Shown here: piece after piece, positions 13,104-17,570 of the stretch
Layout: each line of letters begins with the position of its first letter
Position numbering within the stretch: the stretch's first letter is position 1
Assembly (NCBI GenBank): GCA_037968395.1
Contig: JBBKVK010000013.1
Location: forward strand, 1-17,570
Length of the DNA: 17,570 bases
Direction of reading: 5' to 3'
Source: JADKBO01 sp037968395
Lineage (GTDB): Bacteria; Bacteroidota; Bacteroidia; Chitinophagales; Saprospiraceae
Program-made: the position numbers and the translations under genes
The notes under the pieces: generated by a model
What the model was told of the DNA's origin: nothing
The model's database searches: none
What the model saw: only the letters and a program-made list of their open reading frames with translations

Positions 13104-13946
13104 ATGTCTCTGAAGAAACAGATAAAAAAAAGGATTCCAAAAATGGTTGGAGGCCTCCTTAATATAGTAGGAATTGTATTTCCAAACAAAATTTCAAAAA
13201 TAGCTCTTGACATATTTAGCAAACCAAGAGGAGGAGAAATAAAACATTATCATCAGAAGTTTTTAGACAACTTTGAACAAAAAGACTTGTCTCTAAACGA
13301 TGATTTAATCAGAACCTATTATTTAGATAAAGGACATAAAGAATCAATTTTACTAGCCCATGGATGGGAATCCAACAGTGCTCGATGGAAAAAACTAGTT
13401 AAGTACCTAGAAAACACTCCTTTTAATATTGTAATGCTTGATGCACCTGCACATGGGGGTAGTGGTAGTGAGATATTCACAGGTATAATATATGGAGATA
13501 TGGTCAATATAGTAGTAGATCACTACAAACCGAAAGTGATTATTGGTCATTCTGTAGGGGCATTTGCAAGTGCCTATTGTTTGTTTAAATATAAGCCTAC
13601 ATCAATTAAGAAGTTTGTTATTTTAGCTAGTCCAGATAAGATTGCAGACATTTTGGAGCAATATTTTAACATAATCGGATTGAGCAAAAGGGTTAGAAAA
13701 GCTTTTTATAAAAATTTCACATCGTGGTTTCCTCATCCATCGTCCTACTATTCTGCAGCTAACTTTATGACTAACTCACAATATGATGGAATTATAATCC
13801 ATGATGAAGAAGACACCATTAATGAATATTATAATGGAGTGGCTATTCATAAAGCATGGGATCGATCTAGATTAATTCTGACTAACGGTTTAGGCCATGG
13901 ATTGCAATCTAAAGAGGTGTACCAGTTGGTAGTTGATAATTTGTAG
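13104..13946 (+). CDS. Alpha/beta hydrolase
   Basis: A 280-residue alpha/beta-hydrolase-fold protein. The oxyanion-hole motif is LLAHGWESNSARW (83-95). The nucleophile is S150 in IIGHSVGAFAS. The acid is probably D237 in IIHDEEDT and the histidine is H265 in NGLGHGLQS, so the triad looks complete. DAPAHGGSG (113-121) is the usual strand-4 segment. An amphipathic, basic N-terminal stretch of about 40 residues (KKQIKKRIPKMVGGLLNIVG) precedes the fold and might associate with membrane. The helical cap region is about 177-225. The substrate cannot be predicted; family members include esterases, lipases and C-C hydrolases. It starts 1 bp after the tdk stop and is surely co-transcribed. The 139 bp between its stop and the convergent Uma2 gene hold no clear terminator. 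Confidence 0.9.
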   Translation: MSLKKQIKKRIPKMVGGLLNIVGIVFPNKISKIALDIFSKPRGGEIKHYHQKFLDNFEQKDLSLNDDLIRTYYLDKGHKESILLAHGWESNSARWKKLVKYLENTPFNIVMLDAPAHGGSGSEIFTGIIYGDMVNIVVDHYKPKVIIGHSVGAFASAYCLFKYKPTSIKKFVILASPDKIADILEQYFNIIGLSKRVRKAFYKNFTSWFPHPSSYYSAANFMTNSQYDGIIIHDEEDTINEYYNGVAIHKAWDRSRLILTNGLGHGLQSKEVYQLVVDNL

Positions 13947-14085
13947 GAGAAAAGGGTGTTGGATTTTGTTAGTATAACAGTCTTGTCTATCTAAATCATT
14001 GTCCCTAACTGATTAAATTAATTCAAATTCATTCTACAATGTTTTACGCAATAGATTCAAGAAACCTTCGAAATAAAGCTACATA

Positions 14086-14679
14086 CTACTCAAACACATC
14101 CCTTAAATCAATAGAAAATCCTGGGATAGTATGACAATTTACCGTATCTTCTTTTACATATGTTCTTACTCGGTTGTATGAATTATTATCTAAAACGAAT
14201 ACCTCCACTGTTTGATTTCTTGGCTCAACGATCCAATATTCATATACACCAGACTCTTCATATAAGTCAAATTTATCTTGTAGGTCTTTTTTAGTTGTGT
14301 GTGGCGATAGTATTTCAATAATCCAATCTGGAGCTCCAAAGCAACCCCGCTCTTTGATTTTTGTTGGGTCACAAACAACAACTATATCTGGTTGCACTAC
14401 TCGATCTGATTGCATAAAGTCCTTCCCTTTTAAAGGAAGTATTACATCAAAAGGGGCATCAAACATTTCACACTTTTGATTTACTAAGCAATTATCAATC
14501 AGAGTGCATAACTTTCTAGATACTCTTTGATGAGTTGATGTAGGTGCCGGACTCATCTTAAAAATCTTACCTTTAATGATTTCTACCATTTCATCATAGG
14601 AAAATTTAAGATAGTCAGCATAAGTATAATGCTTTTCGTAACTTACTTCTGGTTCTTTTAAAATTTCTTCATCTTTCAT
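14086..14679 (-). CDS. Uma2 family (DUF820) putative endonuclease
   Basis: A 197-residue protein of the Uma2/DUF820 family, which has the PD-(D/E)xK nuclease fold. Visible family features are YTYADYLKF near the start, EIIKGKIFKMSPAP (33-46), VVQPDIVVVCDP with D98, APDWIIEILSP with E122, then TTKKDLQDKFDLYEESGVYEYWIVEP (128-153) with K136 in the expected helix. The acidic residues are intact, so nuclease activity is possible, but the cellular role of the family is unclear. It stands alone on the minus strand between plus-strand genes, with no partner toxin, transposase or methylase nearby. A TAnnTTTG promoter lies directly upstream and gives a very short leader. Expansion of this family is well known in cyanobacteria and some Bacteroidota. 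Confidence 0.9.
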   Translation of the reverse strand: MKDEEILKEPEVSYEKHYTYADYLKFSYDEMVEIIKGKIFKMSPAPTSTHQRVSRKLCTLIDNCLVNQKCEMFDAPFDVILPLKGKDFMQSDRVVQPDIVVVCDPTKIKERGCFGAPDWIIEILSPHTTKKDLQDKFDLYEESGVYEYWIVEPRNQTVEVFVLDNNSYNRVRTYVKEDTVNCHTIPGFSIDLRDVFE

Positions 14680-14699
14680 TGGGTTATATACTGATCAAA

Positions 14700-14730
14700 C
14701 AAATATACGTATTATTTAAGTAGAATGCAA
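14700..14730 (-). promoter_or_regulatory. Candidate promoter of the Uma2 gene
   Basis: On the minus strand, TTG (14730-14728) and TATATTTG (14707-14700) are separated by 20 bp, matching the Bacteroidota -33/-7 pattern. Transcription would start near 14693, only about 14 bases before the ATG at 14679. Confidence 0.55.
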
Positions 14731-14871
14731 TTTAACTAATTTTCAAATTTGTGCATCAATGCCATATCACAATTCGGCTAATTTAACTCTTCAAAGGTAA
14801 TTATGAATGAGTTTTTCAATTTTTCACCAGAAACTATGCTGTACTTTTAATTTACCCTTCCATTTCTTTTT

Positions 14872-14879
14872 TATCTTTG
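14872..14879 (+). promoter_or_regulatory. Candidate -7 element of the dapD promoter
   Basis: TATCTTTG fits TAnnTTTG. It ends 35 bp before the dapD ATG, so the leader would be about 28 bases. The -33 region contains only a weak TTTA (14851-14854), so the site rests on the -7 match. Confidence 0.5.
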
Positions 14880-14914
14880 CACTCCTTATTGATAAGGCAA
14901 TATAAAAACACAGG

Positions 14915-15733
14915 ATGGAAAACATAAAGAACATCATCAATCAGGCTTGGGATAATCGAGAAATGCTTAAAGAGCAAACCACTCAAGATGCCATTAGAGC
15001 AGTAATTGAAAAAGTTGATAAGGGCGGTCTTCGAGTGGCCGAGCCTACAGATAGTGGTGTTTGGAAAGTGAATGATTGGGTGAAGAAGGCAATTGTCCTC
15101 TATTTCCCTATTCAAAAAATGGAGACTATTGAAGTGGGACCATTTGAGTTTCATGATAAAATGGCATTGAAAAAAGACTATGCTGCACAAGGTGTCAGAG
15201 TTGTGCCTCATGCTATTGCTCGATATGGTAGCTTTCTAGAACCGGGTGTGATTATGATGCCAAGTTATGTAAACATTGGTGCTTGGGTAGGCAGCGGCAC
15301 CATGGTAGATACTTGGGCAACTGTAGGCTCATGTGCTCAGATCGGGAAAAATGTGCATCTTTCAGGAGGTGTTGGTATTGGTGGTGTATTAGAACCATTG
15401 CAAGCTACACCTACCATTGTGGAGGATGATTGTTTCATCGGTTCAAGATGTATCTTAGTAGAAGGTGTCATTGTAAGAAAAGAGTCTGTACTCGGTGCTG
15501 GGGTAACTATCACTCAAAGTACACATATCATAGATGTAACTGGACCAAAACCTGTCACCATGAAAGGAGAAGTGCCTGAAAGGTCTGTTGTGATTCCTGG
15601 TAGTTATATCAAAAAATTTCCTGCTGGAGATTTTAGCGTAAATTGTGCCTTAATCATTGGTAAGCGAAAAGAAAGTACGGATAAAAAAGTTTCACTTAAT
15701 GATGCATTAAGAGACCATAGTGTGGCGGTCTAG
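14915..15733 (+). CDS. dapD: 2,3,4,5-tetrahydropyridine-2,6-dicarboxylate N-succinyltransferase
   Basis: Transfers succinyl from succinyl-CoA to tetrahydrodipicolinate in the succinylase branch of diaminopimelate/lysine synthesis, supplying the cell wall. The 272 residues match the usual length (about 274 in E. coli). Residues 1-95 form the N-terminal helical domain, with LRVAEPTDSGVWKVNDWVKKAI typical of the family. The left-handed beta-helix of hexapeptide repeats runs about 97-205 and includes the signature MVDTWATVGSCAQIGKNV (130-147) and LSGGVGIGGVLEPLQA (149-164). The C-terminal part has GDFSVNCALIIGKR. The start at 14915 gives the full N-terminal domain. It stands as a single transcription unit: the Uma2 gene upstream is divergent, and the 267 bp to dcd hold short repeats and a weak hairpin. 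DapD here implies the succinylated rather than the aminotransferase (DapL) route. Confidence 0.97.
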   Translation: MENIKNIINQAWDNREMLKEQTTQDAIRAVIEKVDKGGLRVAEPTDSGVWKVNDWVKKAIVLYFPIQKMETIEVGPFEFHDKMALKKDYAAQGVRVVPHAIARYGSFLEPGVIMMPSYVNIGAWVGSGTMVDTWATVGSCAQIGKNVHLSGGVGIGGVLEPLQATPTIVEDDCFIGSRCILVEGVIVRKESVLGAGVTITQSTHIIDVTGPKPVTMKGEVPERSVVIPGSYIKKFPAGDFSVNCALIIGKRKESTDKKVSLNDALRDHSVAV

Positions 15734-15770
15734 CTGGTTGGCTATTTGGCTGGTTGGTAAGTTAGCTCTT

Positions 15771-15784
15771 GAGCTGTTAAGCTC
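15771..15784 (+). terminator. Weak hairpin after dapD, possible terminator
   Basis: GAGCT (15771-15775), loop GTTA, AGCTC (15780-15784), followed by TTTAGGTTT. The stem is only 5-6 bp and the T-run is broken, and an upstream AGCTC at 15764-15768 could compete for pairing. It is the best terminator-like structure in this gap but is weak. Confidence 0.25.
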
Positions 15785-15810
15785 TTTAGGTTTCGGTTGT
15801 CAATCTCAAA

Positions 15811-16000
15811 AAATTAACATTGAACTATTATCTATTTTTGCTCTTTGCTGAGTCGAAGTGGGAGGCAATAAACAGAAACTTGAACTTTGAACTATTTTTG
15901 CTCGCCCCTACCCTAAAAAGAGGCAAAAATTTAACATTGAATTATAAGTTTTTGAACTATTAACATTGAACATTAAACTATTAACTATTAACTAAAATAA
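15811..16000 (+). repeat. Degenerate short repeats in the dapD-dcd gap
   Basis: Two repeat types occur. TATTTTTGCTC occurs at 15833-15843 and 15893-15903, exactly 60 bp apart, each followed by a GAGGCAA (15862-15868 and 15920-15926) that can pair with it. Variants of TTAACATTGAACTATTA occur about four times (near 15814, 15930, 15952-15985), ending in ATTAACTATTAACTA just before the dcd ATG. Both TATTTTTG copies also fit the TAnnTTTG promoter element, though without a well-spaced -33. Confidence 0.6.
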
Positions 16001-16537
16001 ATGATCCTCACAGATTTAGAAATAAAAAAGGCAATTGCTTCAGGTGACATTATTATTGAGCCATTAGACTTATCTAATTTAGGGACAAATTCTTATGATG
16101 TTCATTTGAGTAAAAATCTAGCAGTTTATAAAGACAGAGTTTTGGATGCCAAGAAGCACAATGTAGTAGAACACTTTGAAATTCCAGAAGAAGGTTTTAT
16201 TCTACAGCCAAATACACTTTATCTAGGTGTTACTGAAGAATACACTGAGACTCATACCACGGTTCCTTTTTTAGAAGGAAAATCATCAGTAGGAAGATTA
16301 GGTATAGACATACATGCCACTGCTGGTAAGGGCGATGTTGGGTTTTGTAATACTTGGACACTAGAGATATCTTGTACTCAAGCAGTAAAGATATACCCTG
16401 GCATGCCGATTGGTCAATTGATCTACTTCATGGTAGAAGGTGATATCGAAAATTACTACAATAAAAAAAGGAACGCTAAATACAATGAAAGAACCACAAA
16501 ACCAGTTGAAAGTATGATGTGGAAAAATTCATTTTAA
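16001..16537 (+). CDS. dcd: dCTP deaminase (possibly with dUTPase activity)
   Basis: Deaminates dCTP to dUTP on the route to dTTP. The 178 residues are slightly shorter than E. coli Dcd (193). Family motifs in order: ILTDLEIKKAI at the start, LGTNSYDVHLS (27-37), PFLEGKSSVGRLG (89-101) with S95, S96 and R99, IHATAGKGDVGF (104-115), TWTLEIS with E122 as the expected catalytic glutamate, and YPGMPIGQLIYF (132-143). The EGKSS...GRLG...TAG...D-x-GF pattern is closer to the M. tuberculosis-type bifunctional enzyme, as I recall it, than to E. coli Dcd. The ATG at 16001 is the only reasonable start and has no Shine-Dalgarno. The permease gene follows after 41 bp, so they are likely one operon. Confidence 0.95.
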   Translation: MILTDLEIKKAIASGDIIIEPLDLSNLGTNSYDVHLSKNLAVYKDRVLDAKKHNVVEHFEIPEEGFILQPNTLYLGVTEEYTETHTTVPFLEGKSSVGRLGIDIHATAGKGDVGFCNTWTLEISCTQAVKIYPGMPIGQLIYFMVEGDIENYYNKKRNAKYNERTTKPVESMMWKNSF

Positions 16538-16578
16538 TCATTTCAACATACAAATTACTCAAGTCGTAGTTCGACAAT

Positions 16579-17570
16579 ATGCTTAAAATCTACGATCGAT
16601 ATATAATCAAACAGTACCTCACAACATTCTTATTTACAATGTTGATGATTACGATGATTGCTATTTGTATTGATTTTTTTGAAAAAGTAGATAAATTTCT
16701 TTCTGATGATTTGACATTTGGTAAAATCATTGGTGAATATTATGTCAATTTTGTTCCTTGGATCAACGGCCTTCTTTGGCCATTGTTTGCATTACTAGCA
16801 GTCATTTTTATGACTAGTAGATTGGCAAGGAATACGGAAATATTAGCTGTTTTAAGTGCTGGCGTAAGTTATAATAGAATATTAAGGCCATATATCATTG
16901 CTGCAGTAATCCTCTCTACTTTACTTTGGATTGGAAACAATTACATAATACCTAAGAGCTCTCGAATCAAAAATGAATTTGAAAGTGAGTATATCAGAAA
17001 GGGAAATAAAAAAACACTTTCAAGTGATGTTCACTTTTACATCTCTCCAACCGAAAAGGTTTATTTTAGAATGTTTAGTACCCGAGATAGTTCAGCTCGA
17101 AGTTTTAGATTAGAAAGATTTGAAGACAATAAATTGACTTATGTATTAAAATCAAACAAACTTTCATTCCAATCAAATAGTGGTAAGTGGCAAATGAATG
17201 ATTATGAAGAACGTTATATTAGAGATGACTCAGAAAATTTAATTATAAAAAGAGACGTAAAAAAAGATACAATATTTCCGTTTCACCCTGATGATTTTAT
17301 TAGATACAGCAAACAAATGGAAATGATGACAACTGCTGATCTTCGTCGATTTATCAAAGAAGAAGAATATAAAGGGTTAGATACTGCTGACAAATATTTG
17401 ATCGAACTTTATAGAAGAACTTCAGATCCGATTACAATAATCATACTTACTATCATGGGAGTATGTATATCCTCTCGAAAGGTAAGAGGTGGCGTTGGGT
17501 TACATTTAGCCACAGGTGTTATTTTAGGTGCAGCTTATGTCATCTTATCAAAATTTGCTGTAACATTTGT
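16579..17570 (+). CDS. LptF/LptG family lipopolysaccharide-export permease, 3' end outside window
   Basis: The open frame starts at ATG 16579 (MLKIYDRYIIKQYL) and runs 330 codons to the window edge without a stop. It belongs to the YjgP/YjgQ (LptF/LptG) family, the membrane half of the ABC transporter that moves lipopolysaccharide from the inner membrane to the Lpt bridge. Predicted membrane segments are about 12-33, 58-78 and 103-124. Between them lies the cytoplasmic coupling segment RNTEILAVLSAGVSYNRIL (84-102), which contacts the LptB ATPase in the family. Residues about 130-275 form the periplasmic jellyroll domain. The last visible segments (about 285-330, DPITIIILTIMGVCISSRK and GVILGAAYVIL) are membrane helices 4 and 5; only the sixth should be missing. 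F and G cannot be told apart here. The 41-bp spacing suggests co-transcription with dcd. Confidence 0.93.
   Translation, partial: MLKIYDRYIIKQYLTTFLFTMLMITMIAICIDFFEKVDKFLSDDLTFGKIIGEYYVNFVPWINGLLWPLFALLAVIFMTSRLARNTEILAVLSAGVSYNRILRPYIIAAVILSTLLWIGNNYIIPKSSRIKNEFESEYIRKGNKKTLSSDVHFYISPTEKVYFRMFSTRDSSARSFRLERFEDNKLTYVLKSNKLSFQSNSGKWQMNDYEERYIRDDSENLIIKRDVKKDTIFPFHPDDFIRYSKQMEMMTTADLRRFIKEEEYKGLDTADKYLIELYRRTSDPITIIILTIMGVCISSRKVRGGVGLHLATGVILGAAYVILSKFAVTF

Noticed and set aside
13947..14085. Terminator between the convergent hydrolase and Uma2 genes
   Set aside because: I found no GC-containing stem followed by a T-run on either strand in these 139 bp.
14086..14679. The Uma2 gene as part of a defence island or mobile element
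   Set aside because: Its neighbours are tdk/hydrolase and dapD, with no transposase, inverted ends, integrase or defence partner. It looks like a lone family member.
14852..15211. Minus-strand 119-codon frame opposite dapD
   Set aside because: It lies antisense to an unambiguous dapD, has a mixed Cys/His/Phe composition without pattern and matches no family.

Overview
The window is AT-rich chromosomal DNA from a member of the Bacteroidota, probably an environmental, Saprospiria-like lineage. The pointers are promoters of the TAnnTTTG type, almost no Shine-Dalgarno sequences, a giant secreted protein built from PKD/SprB-like repeats, a Uma2-family gene and an LptF/G permease. The exact genus cannot be read from the sequence.

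Region 1 (1-10642, minus strand) is one uninterrupted reading frame of more than 3547 codons. It begins with a signal peptide and runs off the left edge without a stop. It encodes a giant cell-surface or secreted adhesin-like protein with about twelve PKD-like repeats, several carbohydrate-binding-like domains, a probable beta-helix stretch, three copies of a Cys-rich 'HTSCS' plus Ig-like module, an SdrD-B-like calcium-binding domain and an array of 438-bp repeats. Two carbohydrate-binding-type modules (CBM6-like and DNRLRE/CBM96-like) appear to sit inside PKD-like repeats rather than between them, which is the most unusual feature here. The repeats carry clear marks of recent duplication and gene conversion.

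Region 2 (10643-12508) holds a two-gene minus-strand operon, a conserved hypothetical protein followed 5 bp later by a rhomboid protease. It is separated from the adhesin by a 265-bp leader with inverted repeats that could form alternative hairpins.

Region 3 (12509-13946, plus) is thymidine kinase (tdk) followed 1 bp later by an alpha/beta hydrolase. A Uma2-family nuclease-like gene (14086-14679, minus) lies convergent to it.

Region 4 (14915-17570, plus) is housekeeping: dapD (lysine/diaminopimelate synthesis), a 267-bp gap full of degenerate short repeats, dcd (dCTP deaminase) and the first 330 codons of an LptF/LptG-family lipopolysaccharide-export permease cut by the window edge. tdk and dcd both feed dTTP supply; dapD and the permease both serve the cell envelope. 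I see no tRNA, rRNA, CRISPR array, transposase or phage gene. Every stretch without a gene is shorter than 300 bp.
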